From Lepas anatifera (lineage: Eukaryota > Arthropoda > Thecostraca > Lepadidae): 64,000 bases of DNA. The notes under the pieces are model-generated. The model saw nothing but the letters and a program-made list of their open reading frames with translations, was not told where the DNA came from and did not search any database. Location: the NCBI GenBank assembly GCA_034440635.1, contig JAOTON010001814.1, positions 1,860,001 through 1,924,000 on the forward strand, written 5' to 3'. Positions within the stretch are counted from its first letter, which is position 1, and the number at the start of each line of letters is the position of its first letter. The position numbers were made by a program, and so were the translations under genes. Shown here piece after piece: positions 44,163-55,237 of the stretch.

Positions 44163-45785
44163 AGTGCAGTCGGACCGACCTGGACTGGTACCACCCGAGT
44201 ACAACATGAACGAACTGGACTGGTACCTCCCCAGTACAACAGGACCGACCTGGACTGGTACCTCCCCAGTACAACATGACCAAACTGGACTGGTACCACA
44301 GGAGTACAACAGGGCCGACCTGGACTGGTACCACAGGAGTACAACAGGACCGAACTGGACTGGGACCACCCGAGTACAGCAGGACTGAACTGAACTGGAA
44401 CCACCCAAGTACAACAGGACCGAACTGGACTGGTACCACAGGAGTGCAACAGGACCGAACTGGACTGGCACCACCCCATTACAACAGGACCAAACTGGAC
44501 GGGTACCACACGAGTACAACAGGACTGAATTGTACTGGTACCTCCTCAGTACAACAGGACCGACCTGGACTGGTACCACCCGAGTACAGCAGGACTGAAC
44601 TGAACTGGAACCACCCAAGTACAACAGGACTGAACTGAACTGGTACCTCCCCAGTACAACAGGACCAAACTGGACTGGTACCACCCCAGTACAACAGGAC
44701 TGAACTGAGCTAGTACCTCCCCAGTAAAACAGGACCGAACTGGACTGGTACCACCCCAGTACAACAGGACCGAACAGGACGGGTACCACCCCAGTACAAC
44801 AGGACTGAACTGTACTGGTACCACAGGAGTACAACAGGACCGAACAGGACTGGTACCACACGAGTACAACATGACTGAACTGGACTGGTACCTCCCCAGT
44901 ACAACATGACCAAACTGGACTGGTACCACAGGAGTACAACAGGGCCGACCTGGACTGGTACCACAGGAGTACAGCAGGACTGAACTGGACTGGGACCACC
45001 CGAGTACAGCAGGACTGAACTGAACTGGAACCACCCAAGTACAACAGGACCGAACTGGACTGGTACCACAGGAGTACAACAGGACCGAACTGGACTGGCA
45101 CCACCCCAGTACAACAGGACCAAACTGGACGGGTACCACACGAGTACAATAGGACTGAATTGTACTGGTCCCTCCCCAGTACAACAGGACCGACCTGGAC
45201 TGGTACCACCCGAGTACAGCAGGACTGAACTGAACTGGAACCACCCAAGTACAACAGGACTGAACTGAACTGGTACCTGCCCAGTACAACAGGACCGAAC
45301 TGGACTGGTACCACCCCAGTACAACAGGACTGAACTGAGCTAGTACCTCCCCAGTACAACAGGACCGAACTGGACTGGTACCACCCCAGTACAACAGGAC
45401 CGAACAGGACGGGTACCACCCCAGTACAACAGGACTGAACTGTACTGGTACCACACCAGTACAACAGGACCGAACAGGACTGGTACCACACGAGTACAAC
45501 ATGACTGAACTGGACTGGTACCACACGAGTACAACATGACTGAACTGGACTGGTACCACACGAGTACAACAGGACCGAACAGGACTGGTACCACAGGAGT
45601 ACAACAGGACCGAACTAGACTGGAACCACCCCAGTACAACAGGACTGAACCGAACTGGTGCCTTCCCAGTACAACAGGACTGAACTGGACTGGTACCACC
45701 CCAGTACAGCAGGACTGAACTGAACTGGTACCACCCCAATACAACAGGACTGAACTGAACTGGAAGCACCTAAGTTCAGCTGGAC
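44163..45785. repeat. 35-bp minisatellite, about 46 units, with 630-bp higher-order repeat
   Basis: Units contain TGGTACCACCCCAGTACAAC and AGGACCGAACTGGAC, 35 bases apart. Variants: ACCTCCCC, ACAGGAG, ACACGAG or ACCCGAG in the first half, and GACCG, GACTG or ATGACC in the second. The order of variants from 44261 to 44890 repeats from 44891 to 45520, that is 18 units or 630 bp, with about a dozen differences seen by eye. The unit has no stop in any minus-strand phase, so long overlapping frames (up to 479 residues) appear; they have no independent support as genes. Confidence 0.95.
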
Positions 45786-46019
45786 TGAGTGAAGTCGACT
45801 GTCGCTTGAGTCATTTCATTCTGTAGTTCATCGAAATTTATTTATATTAGTGGTTGAGACTCCGGCTGATATTAGCGTTTCTATGTTATCAGCTATTAGA
45901 GTTCTGCACTTGAGGATAATCGAGCTCCACGAAATATATCGACGAGAGACACTTCTGGTACCACTTCTATTGTCTTGCATTAACACTTAAATTTAATCTT
46001 CAATACTTTGCTGCACACT

Positions 46020-46141
46020 ACTTCCGCACGAGACACAGGTGCAGCAGACCGGGTTCGCACGAGACACAGGTGCAGCAGACCGGCTTCCCACGACACACAG
46101 GTGCAACAGACCGGCTTCTCACGAGACTCAGATGGAACAGA
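46020..46141. repeat. 31-bp minisatellite, 4 units
   Basis: CACGAGACACAGGTGCAGCA and GACCGG recur at about 31-base spacing, the fourth unit diverged. Part of a minus-strand frame (46018-46326) not considered a gene. Confidence 0.75.
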
Positions 46142-46252
46142 CCTTCTTCGAGGGATTCTACTAACGTTAGGCTGACCAGGAGGTGATAGATCTGATGACC
46201 AACCATATAAGTTTCTGTTATTTGTTTTGGGCAGTTTCGGAGTGAGGTGTAA

Positions 46253-46400
46253 TTAACCCGTCCTTGGCACAGGTCTGAACTGTAATGTACCAGGCACGGG
46301 GGGGGGGTTAGCCCTCCTTCTAACACAATAATAATCCAACCGATTTTCTTTATAAGAAGTGTAATCCCCTTCTAAAAAGAACAAAAAATGACGTCTTCCA
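46253..46400 (+). mobile_element. T7 repeat, 5' end with TTAA
   Basis: TTAA at 46253-46256 then CCCGTCCTTGGCACAG, matching the T7 start at 1877. A run of G near 46300 replaces part of the sequence. The right limit is approximate; 46400-46720 shows no gene. Confidence 0.45.
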
Positions 46401-46724
46401 ATTATTCAAAATCGATAGCGACGTCATAGTCCAAGTAAAAACGTGTAAATTGTCATATATTTGATTTATCCTACTCTGTTAAAATATTTGAGACTGAATT
46501 CCACTTTGAATGACTTGGAGTGACAGCCAGCTGGCATAAAAAATAGGATTTTGATTTGTTATTGTTTTTGGTCATTTGTTTTTTTTAATATCGACATACC
46601 TGAAATATTACGGACATGATGCATATGTCGTGGAATGATGATACTATGCTAGACTATAATATATACTACGCTATATTATAGAATATACTATACTAAATGA
46701 CTATATGAGTTCAAAGCTTAAGAA

Positions 46725-47002
46725 TTCCTGACCTGAGGTCAGGATAAAGGCTTTATCAAGATAAAAGTTTTATCATCATTTGCTGCAAAATTATTGACCC
46801 AAGTCTGAAAACTTGCTTAAGTAGCCCCAGATAACCTCTGAAAGGACACAGGTCTAAGCTTGCAACATGAACCTATAAAAGGGCCTAGGATACCAATGAT
46901 GTGGACAATACGTAGGTATTCCAATCGGTATCTACAGAAAAATTAAATTTGTCGACCAATATCCGTTTTCCCCATGCATTTCCAATGGCGAGGTCATGAT
47001 CA
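46725..47002 (+). mobile_element. T2 fragment cut by the GAGTC-rich element
   Basis: Starts with the central palindrome TCCTGACCTGAGGTCAGGA and follows the T2 at 30419-31376 from about 30757 to 31040 (GCAACATGAA, CCCCATGCATTTCCAATGG, GAGGTCATG). It stops exactly where the element at 47003 begins; the rest is not found downstream. Confidence 0.65.
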
Positions 47003-47567
47003 GACTTGTTGATGACTCAAAATTGTTTGAGTCGAATCAACTCTGACTCACAGCTTAAAGGCTGACTCTGATTCTGACTTGACTCGATGTGTTGAAAATG
47101 GTGAGCCAACTCGACTAAACCAAAATTCAGAAGTGAGTCGACTCAACTCTGACACAAATCAATATTGAGTCGGAGTCGACTCAGACTCAGAATGGCGCCC
47201 AAGTATGTACACAAAAATGCACATTTCCTTTAATAGTACACAAATTCCAATACATTTATTCATGGTATTAGCTATTTAATAACGGCACATTTCTTTCAAT
47301 AAAATGTCAATTACAATGCATTAATCCATGACATAAATTATGTCTGCATAGGAATGAAGATAGGTGCTACATGTGAAAATATGAGCGAGATGAAGGGCCT
47401 GAAGGCTTTTCATTTCGAAGGTATGTCCTCATGAGTAAAGTCATAATTCAGGCAATAAGCGAGGTTTCAAACACAAAAAACAGGCCTCATTGTTTAAACA
47501 TTTGACATTTTGAGAGACAATTCCTGCCCCAGTGCATTCTGAACAATCCTGTGACAAATTAAGCTTA
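47003..47567 (+). mobile_element. GAGTC-rich dispersed element, copy 2
   Basis: Same boundaries as 35598-36185 to within a few bases, which supports a discrete mobile unit. GAGTC/GACTC cluster in the first 180 bases; no gene. 47568-48037 afterwards holds GC-rich text near 47700-47800 reminiscent of a MITE end (GGGGCGCAGCCGAGGGG) but no pair. Confidence 0.7.
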
Positions 47568-48037
47568 GAAATACATACTAAGCCGCGTCGAACCGAACCC
47601 GTGCACCACCATCTCAATAAAAAACAAAACAATGGACGCTCGCGTTGTCCTCCCGATAAAGCTGTGGTAAACACTACAGGTGGCGCACTGAAGACATTAC
47701 GTGTACCCAGGGGCGCAGCCGAGGGGGGCACAGGGGGCACGTGCTCCCCCCATCGGTGCCGGGGTGCCCTTTTGATTGTCAGGTGGTGTACCCTATTTGG
47801 GCCGTGCCGCTCGAAATTTAGTGCCCTACGCCGTTGAGCCTAGATGGAACTAGACTGCATTTAGCGATTTAAGCTATTGTTTGACAATTAAGTGCCTTTT
47901 TGGTCAGTTAGGGCATTCTGTCGCCTTTCCAAGCACCCAGGAAGAGTATAGGCACGTAATCCGTTTTCAGAAAATGCCTCATCGTCGCCAATAATCGTAC
48001 GGGCGGAGCTCATCTGGTGCCCCCTGGAGCTGATCAT

Positions 48038-48200
48038 GTAACAGGAGATGTACAAACTTCCATCGGGGCGAGGGTTAACAGGTAGTGTACAAACCTGTCA
48101 TCGGGGCGAGGGTTAACAGGGGTTGTACAAGCCCCCATCGTGGCGAGGGTTAACAGGTGGTGTACAAACCCCCATCGGGGCGAGGGTTAACAGGGGGTGT
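48038..48200. repeat. tandem array of a TTAA-transposon terminus
   Basis: Units of 37-38 bases, each ending GGGGCGAGGG followed by TTAACAGG, the same ending and target as T1/T2 right ends. The clean TTAA copies start near 48076, 48114, 48151 and 48189; the first unit begins with a decayed TAAC. 48201-48774 shows no gene. Confidence 0.75.
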
Positions 48201-48774
48201 GAGATGGATTACGCAGCAAACAATGGAAATAGGTGACTTGTTAAATATAAATTTGTTGTAGGGGTCTCGGTAATTAGAAAGCAGCTATTTTCAGGGCGCT
48301 AAATGTAGTATGCATTTACATTGGTGGTATTGACACAGAAAATACCATCTATGTGGGTGTTTATATGATGTTACAGTTTATCTATTTTGATTTGTACAAC
48401 CATCCCGGCTATTTACCTGTACTAAACAATGGTCGTTCTACCCTCTGAAACTACCAGACTTTTCGGAAACAGTTTATTGTCACAGAGAATTATTTATTTC
48501 AGTAACTGTTCAAGCCACTTAAACTTGTTTGCCTTTAGAATTAATTGGATAAGTAGTGTAGAAAAATATATGCACCAGTCAAAGGAGATATTTTTCAGGG
48601 CGATTTTAGCACTCGCTGGTACAGAAGCGCATGCATGCATCGTTCCTTGATTATCACTTTATGCCGAACAGTTATATCGTCATGTGACTTCGCGCTGTTA
48701 TTAAGATTACTTGCATTTGTATCGCCTTCTGTAACACCAGGAGCTAGTGGACTTATATTGTGAATTACTATACA

Positions 48775-49071
48775 TGCTCGCTCAGGGTCGTAGCCAGGAT
48801 TTCACTCGAGGGGGGGCGGCGCCCCGAAAAGTGCCCCTGCGACGGCGCCAAAAGGGCCCTGATGGGTAAAAAGGGCCCTGCTTGTTGCAGAATAGTGCTA
48901 AAGCGGGCTTAAGAGGTCCCTGTCTGGTATACAATTTCAAATTGGGCCACAGAGCTTAGTGCGGGCGAGCCACGCGTCGCACAGCTCGTGTCCTCAGGGG
49001 GCACTTCGGGCTCTCGGGGGGGGGGTGCGGCTGTCCCTACCGCCCCCCTTGGCTACACCCCTGTGCTCGCT
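48775..49071. mobile_element. hAT-type MITE with perfect 8-bp duplication
   Basis: TGCTCGCT flanks both sides (48775-48782 and 49064-49071). The 281-bp body starts CAGGGTCGTAGCCAGG and ends with the complement of CAGGGGTGTAGCCAAGG. Eight-base duplication and CAGGG ends are diagnostic of hAT elements. GC-rich, no open frame. Confidence 0.9.
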
Positions 49072-50859
49072 TACATTTCCTTGCATTTATTCTGAACTTG
49101 TTTTAGGCTATCGCCGGTACACAGTTGTATTTTTTCCATAAATATTTTTATGTTCTTCCTGTATATCAACAAAGAACCCTCTATCGGTAGATTTATTTCA
49201 TTCCCTCACTTTTTATAATGTTCATCCCTTGGCTTCCAAGAGCTTACCGTTCATCATATCCTTCAGCCTTAATTTTCTCCGCTCGTTTTCCGAAGTCTTG
49301 CTTGATCCCACAAGATCCCCGTTTGACACCCTCCCCTCGCTGCGGATTTAACTGGCCTTCAAACGCTATTTGGGCCAGCCCATTGCTTATTTCACGTCTA
49401 ACTCTGAAAATTGTGTTTAATCAACCATTTCAACGCTATCTCTGCCATGCTCCTGATCCCTGTAAATTCAACCATTATTATCTTCAGTCTTTCTCCTATC
49501 CGCCTCCTTTTCTGATCTCTCACATTTATCATTGTGTTTCAACTGGCGTGAGGTCAGTCTCCGCCATGACGCGGCGCCTTCGCGCTCAGAAACAGAAGCC
49601 GTTCTGAGGTCGTCATTCTATCTGGTCCCGATTCGGAGGAAGTGCGCCCGCTCTGGAGTCCGCTGAGGGGGAGGGGGTAAGATTCCCGCCACGGCGCCGG
49701 GAGGGACCGGTGGCAGGTCTAATGAACGATAAGCAGGGCCACGGATCACATAATGAGACCTCACCGATTGACATTTTTCCCATCCAAGCTACTGTGAGTG
49801 GCTGAATGTGTTGACGGATTGGACTGGTATCCACTGAGTACCAGTATGGCCAGCTGCCCTGACCTGCCGGGAACTGGCACCGCCTCTGAGCCGGAGCTGG
49901 AGACAGGGTAGCCATCTGGGTCACATGATACCGAGGGCGCCGCAGCCGACGCTCGTCGCTACAACAGCTGACCGCGCCGTCGGCTGGCGCTGAGCGGCGC
50001 GACGCTGCATCAGCCGCACTGATAAAGCAGCCGGCTGTCTGAGTCGCCAGCTAATGGAGATGATACCAGAGCTCGATTAAGGGGACGCCTGAACTTTCCG
50101 AAAGAGAGGCAATCTGGTGCGACTGCAACGAGGCTGTCCGACATCCGAGCAGCTGGTTTGAGCATTGCAGATAACCTGAGCGAGTATTACTCACATACTG
50201 GTTAGGGGCGAAGCAAATCTTAGTCCTGAGAGGAGGGAGAAGTGACCGTCAAGGACTCCTCAAGCGGGCACTCATAACCAGTGACGCGGCATCCCTCAGT
50301 CTTGTTGGGAGGAGGGGGAATAGAGATGGGGAAGTCGCAAAAGCAGGGATTCGCATGTGGTGAATAAGGAATCTCCATAGCTAGAATGATGTGGGGTTCC
50401 ACTCTTGTTCCCTTGGGCACACCTTTGACACATGGTGCATATTGATGTGTTATCTGGGATATTTATACACTGGTGCCGCTTAGCATCAGGGATATTTCAA
50501 GAGGGACGCAGCTTTTGAAATATTGAGTTATTCAAAAGCCTTTTTGAGAAGGGTGCTGGCAGAAATGAAACAAGTCCGTTGAGTGTAATATTTCCAAAAT
50601 TTTGACTACTCAATCAGTTAAAAAAACCATTGAGTGTAAAAGTGCGACAGGAATTGCAGCATTTTTAATTTTAACAACGGCATGCCATCCATGCTTACGT
50701 TGAATTTGTTTTATGAAGTGTGAGGCTCTTGCAAATATGTTGTAAAACCATTGAAGTACGCCCGCAGCTGTGGACAAACTTAACTCCCTTGCTTCCATCA
50801 GAGGTGCAGAAAGTATGCTGGCTGTCACAAACTCAATGTGACGTATGCCTCCTCTGTCA
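49072..50859. other. unassigned; GC-rich patch at 49610-50150
   Basis: No transposon ends found. The 49610-50150 block is richer in GC and CpG than its surroundings and could be a promoter or exon region, but no splice or start signals convinced me. The 102-residue minus frame at 50610-50918 abuts the next repeat and is unrecognised. Confidence 0.35.
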
Positions 50860-52760
50860 CAAAAGCTGAAAATGATAATTGTATACTTGAATACTATTTC
50901 CAATATGCTGAATGTCATCTACCTGTCTCTTACTTTTTGCAACAGACAAGGTTCAAGCACCAAGCCATTACTGCATGAAAGTATTAAACTGTGTTTTCAT
51001 TTTTAGATCATGTTTATGTTTTGGAAGGAAAATTTCCAATTATGGATCATTGTTTCGTATTGGGATCATAACTTTATTGGCAACTCTGACTGCAGTTTCC
51101 CCTAATGACATGCATTTCCTTTGAAAAGTTTCCATTTTTGGAAGGAGTGTTTCCAATTATGGTATATTTCTGCATGATTAAATGTGGCAATTATCATGAA
51201 AATAATTATTATTGGGAACTAATCTATGAATGGGAGTGTGCACCTACACACAATTGGGAACCCTGATCACAGCTTCCCCCACTGAACTTCTATCTCACAT
51301 ATCAACAAAAGGGGCAAAATGTCAATGTCAACATAGGATTTGGATCTACCTAAAATGTGTTGGTAAAGTGACCTTAGGTAGCATTTTTATAGACAGATCA
51401 AATGCTTAAAATTTTCCCCAACACCTGATTATCACCTGCCTGTTCATTCCTTCTTGCAGTAAAAACTCTGAGGCAACTACCCTGCATAGATGTAAATTAT
51501 GTCTATTGGCCTAATAGGTACCTACAGAGGTATTGGAAGTCTCATACCAAAGAAGATCCAGTGTAGTCAAAGTCCTGCTTTAACTCCATGCAGTTCAGGT
51601 CCTGTGTGTTGCTTACCACCACTTGTAGCAAGCAACACACCCCCAACCAGCGTTTTCAAAGTCTCTTTCTTTCTGAGATTTTCTGCGATTTCCTGAGATG
51701 AGAAGGGGGTCTACTAGGCCCCCTCCAGTGCACGTTAGTGTGTGTTTTAACACTTTGTGGAGGACTGCATTGGCACACATTTGCTATCTGTACAATATTG
51801 ACATGATAATTTGATCATGAAATCTCACCTGAATTACTGTTGTTGCCAGTCTGTTGCTGGCGCCAACTCTCCCAACTTCCTCCAGCTCCAAATCTACCTA
51901 ACCAATCTTGATCTAGGGCACAAATAAGGTAAGGCACAAGCAAGCTAAGGAATGAAAACCTAGTTTGATATGTGAAAGTGCATCAGTCTCAAGTAGCCTA
52001 CATTCATCTTAGATTAGCCATGGGCAGCACTATTTATTCAGCCAGTTTTAGCCTGCACTTATCTCAGATATACCCCAAAAATATGCCCTAAAAAGTGGCT
52101 TCCCACCTGTGTACATGTTTTGGCAGGCTCTACATCAAATAAACATTACGAACTTGTATGTCGCTGTTGCGTAGTTTGGTAGAATTGCTGCCCAGCTATG
52201 TTTATTTCTTTCACTCTTTAGTACTTTTCTTAGTAGCTTTAGGCGTACTTAATACTAAATTCAAAGAAATAGGGCCGCTAAATCGAAGAGACTCAAACTT
52301 TAAATATTATTTAACCTGATAAAATGGACGAGAAATACTTGATAACGTTTTGCGTTATCTTTAATGCCTTAAATATGCCCACAATCATGTATTTCTCGTA
52401 AAAATTGACTGTCACATTTCGGGCATCTAGGCGGCAACTTTCTGGCAACTACTAACAATCGGCACCATTGGGCTGCATGTTAAAATCTGGCAACTGTGAC
52501 AGCGGTTTCCGGGTTTTCTGCAGCGGGGTCTCTCGTTTTAGTAGAAACTGAACACAGTACCAATATTGTATCACTGATGGTACGCTGTGCAATTGAAGAA
52601 CAGAGTTGCTAAATTGAATTTATCGCTACACACTTCTTCTATATTTCGAAAATATGCGGTTTGATTTTGACCATACTGTCACGATGGCTATTTTGTCCAC
52701 TTATGCCTCAATTTTCATAAATGTGTCCAAACCCCAGTAGCCGAGTTGGCAGTTTCCCTG
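50860..52760 (-). repeat. 1.8-kb dispersed repeat, copy 2 of an inverted pair
   Basis: Complement of 14190-15960, with landmarks TTGCAACAGACAAGGTTCAA (about 50937), ATGTTTATGTTTTGGAAGG (about 51008) and AGTGGCTTCCCACCTGTGTA (about 52097). The outer end carries GCCGAGTTGGCAGTTTCC. No usable frame. 52761-53287 shows no gene. Confidence 0.75.
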
Positions 52761-53287
52761 GCTTCCATATCTTCTTTTGGTGTCAAAGCAATTTGAAATA
52801 AGGTACCTTTCTTCATTCCCTACCCAAACAAATAAGAATGAGTGAATTGGTTTAATCTGATTGTTTTAGCAGAGGTCAGAAAAAGCTTGAATGTGCCAAT
52901 ATAGTTGGGGAATATCTTCAGTTGACGGGAAGTCTGTACATTTTTCATTCTTCCTCAACTGCAGCATTTTTATTCTTCTTACATGTCCAGATTATATCTT
53001 TTGAGTCATTTATTTTCCACTTTGTAGAATATTTTATCATTCGACATTTAGATAGTTATTCACTGGGACGTTCTATGACTCTTTGTTCTTTAGGTAGAAT
53101 TGATTTGTGGTATATTTGAGCCGTGGACTATTTGAACATCGCCTAAACCTGTTTGCCTCTGTAGTCCTGCTTCATTATGTTGACTGGCGCTACCACTAGC
53201 AAAAACACTGCTTTCAGCCATTCTAAACGAACCAGGTGCCGGAGAAGATTTCGGGGGTGACGGGCCGGGGATCCCGAGGAGCTGTTG

Positions 53288-53521
53288 TTAACCCTTGCCC
53301 CGGTGGCGGGTATGCGCTACCTTCGCCTTGGTGAGGGGGGCTAAAAAAGACCCCTACGATCTCAAGAACTAAGAGATCTAGAAATAAACGCAAAACGGCA
53401 ATCGAAAGCTCTTGAAAATGATATTAAAAATACTTTGGTCATTGTTCTCGTCAGGTTAATATCAAGGTCACCAGAGGTCAATATAGGTCAAAATCACTAA
53501 TATGAGGTATACTAAGAAAAC

Positions 53522-53572
<51 letters not shown>

Positions 53573-54499
53573 AGGGTATATATATATATATATATATATA
53601 TAGCAATGCTTTTCGGGTCAGGTCAAAGCCTGGGGAGCTACAGGCCATTGAATATTGGGAATGCTCTTGGGAATGTCCAAAGCCACCTATGCATAAGGGC
53701 GTTTACTTTTTCGCTAATAACTTCCAAACCAAGTAAGATGCAACCATAGTTGATGCACCATTGCAATCCTCTCTTCAATACGAATCGAATGATATATAAT
53801 ATTGCTATACCAAGGTCAAATTTGAAAATTTAACCTGACCCAGGTCAACGGTCTGACCCAACTTGACCTGGTAGAGTCATGATATATATCATTTGACTTG
53901 CAGTGACTATACAAACACTTCTGTGACAAAATAAAAGTTCTATCTTTGTTTATTCAAAATTTATAGAGTAAAACAATAAAAATGCTTCTTTAACCTAAGG
54001 TGACCTTTCAAAGGTGACCTTTCAAAGGTCACATGTCAAAATTATTGGCGTCAACTTCAGTAATGGGCTAAGAGCAAGTCGTAACCGATGTTGGAAGTTG
54101 ATTCCATCCATACTTAGTGAGAAAAACTCATTTCGTGATTTTCCACATTTATTTACCATGGAGAGGTCATGCTCTGCAAATGACCTTAGGTCTTCAATAT
54201 CAAAAATCCCGGAACATATGTTGCAGCTCCTGGTGGGCCCAATATGTGGTATGAGTTACAACTTGATCGATTAACCCTCCTTTTAGTTATGCAGTCCTAA
54301 GCATTTTTGAGGTGAGGTCACTTCACCTGGCCTGGTGACCTGACCTGATATGACCTTGAGCTAAAATTTTCAGGAAAGATGTCAAATGGACGAAGGAACA
54401 GTTAAACTAAGTATGGCGGCGCTGTGCGCCGTCGTTTTTCGGTCAACTCGGAAAGACCCGAGGGGTGGGTCTAAAAGACCACATCCGGGCGAAGGTTAA
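53288..54499 (+). mobile_element. T2 element, complete, expanded by a TA repeat
   Basis: TTAA at 53288-53291 and 54496-54499. Ends CCCTTGCCCCGGTGG and the complement of CCTTCGCCCGGATG. Subterminal palindrome GGGTCTAAAAGACC. Hairpin-forming GGCGGCGCTGTGCGCCGTC near 54415. It is longer than other T2 copies partly because of a TA microsatellite at 53525-53602. A minisatellite starts immediately after the right TTAA. Confidence 0.82.
53525..53602. repeat. TA microsatellite inside T2
   Basis: Two TA tracts separated by a short ATATAAGGGTATA joint. Confidence 0.95.
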
Positions 54500-55237
54500 G
54501 TGAATCCTGACAACCCCACCACTCGTGTCCTCTCCCACCACGACAATCCCACCACCCATGTCCTCTCCCAACCACTGACAATCACAACCACCCATGTTCT
54601 CTCCCATCCACTGACAATCCCAACCACCCATGTCCCTCCCATCCGCTGACAATCCCAACCACTGTGTCTCTCCACCCACTGACAACCCCACCACTCGTGT
54701 CCTCTCCCACCCACTGACAACCCCACCACTCATGTCCTCTCCCATCCACTGACAATCCCACCACCCATGTCCTCTCCCATCCACTGACAATCACAACCAC
54801 CCATGTTCTCTCCCATCCACTGACAATCCCAACCACCCATGTCCTCTCCCATCCGCTGACAATCCCAACCACCCATGTCCTCTCCCACCCACTGACAATC
54901 CCATCACCCGTGTCCTCTCCCACCCACTGACAATCCCACCACCCATGTCCTCTCCCATCCACTGACAATCCAACCACCCATGTTCTCTCCCATCCACTGA
55001 CAATCCCAACCACCCATGTCCTCTCCCATCCGCTGACAATCCCAACCACCCGTGTCCTCTCCCACCCACTGACAATCCCACCACTCGTGTCCTCTCCCAC
55101 CCACTGACAATCCCACCACTCGTGTCCTCTCCCACCCACTGACAACCCAACCACTCGTGTTTTCTCCCACCCACTGACAACCCCACCACCCATGTCCTCT
55201 CCCATCCACTGATAACCCCACCACCCATGTCCTCTCC
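54500..55237. repeat. 35/36-bp minisatellite, left part of a split array
   Basis: Units of TCCTCTCCCACCCACTGACA plus ATCCCACCACTCATG; variants with an extra A (CCCAACC) are 36 bases. About 20 units. A marked variant (CATGTTCTCTCCC) recurs at 54593, 54802 and 54979, spacing 209 and 177, suggesting older multi-unit duplications. The array resumes at 60720 in the same orientation. Minus-strand frames are artefacts. Confidence 0.92.

Noticed and set aside
44130..45769. Long minus-strand open frames (up to 479 residues) as a repetitive protein gene
   Set aside because: They follow from a stop-free 35-bp tandem unit read in all three phases; no promoter, splice or non-repetitive domain supports a gene.
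44163..45785. CRISPR array
   Set aside because: Units abut with no unique spacers, variants are shared among units, and the context is eukaryotic.
49218..49607. 129-residue plus-strand frame as a gene
   Set aside because: No recognisable motif, and pyrimidine-rich composition explains its openness.
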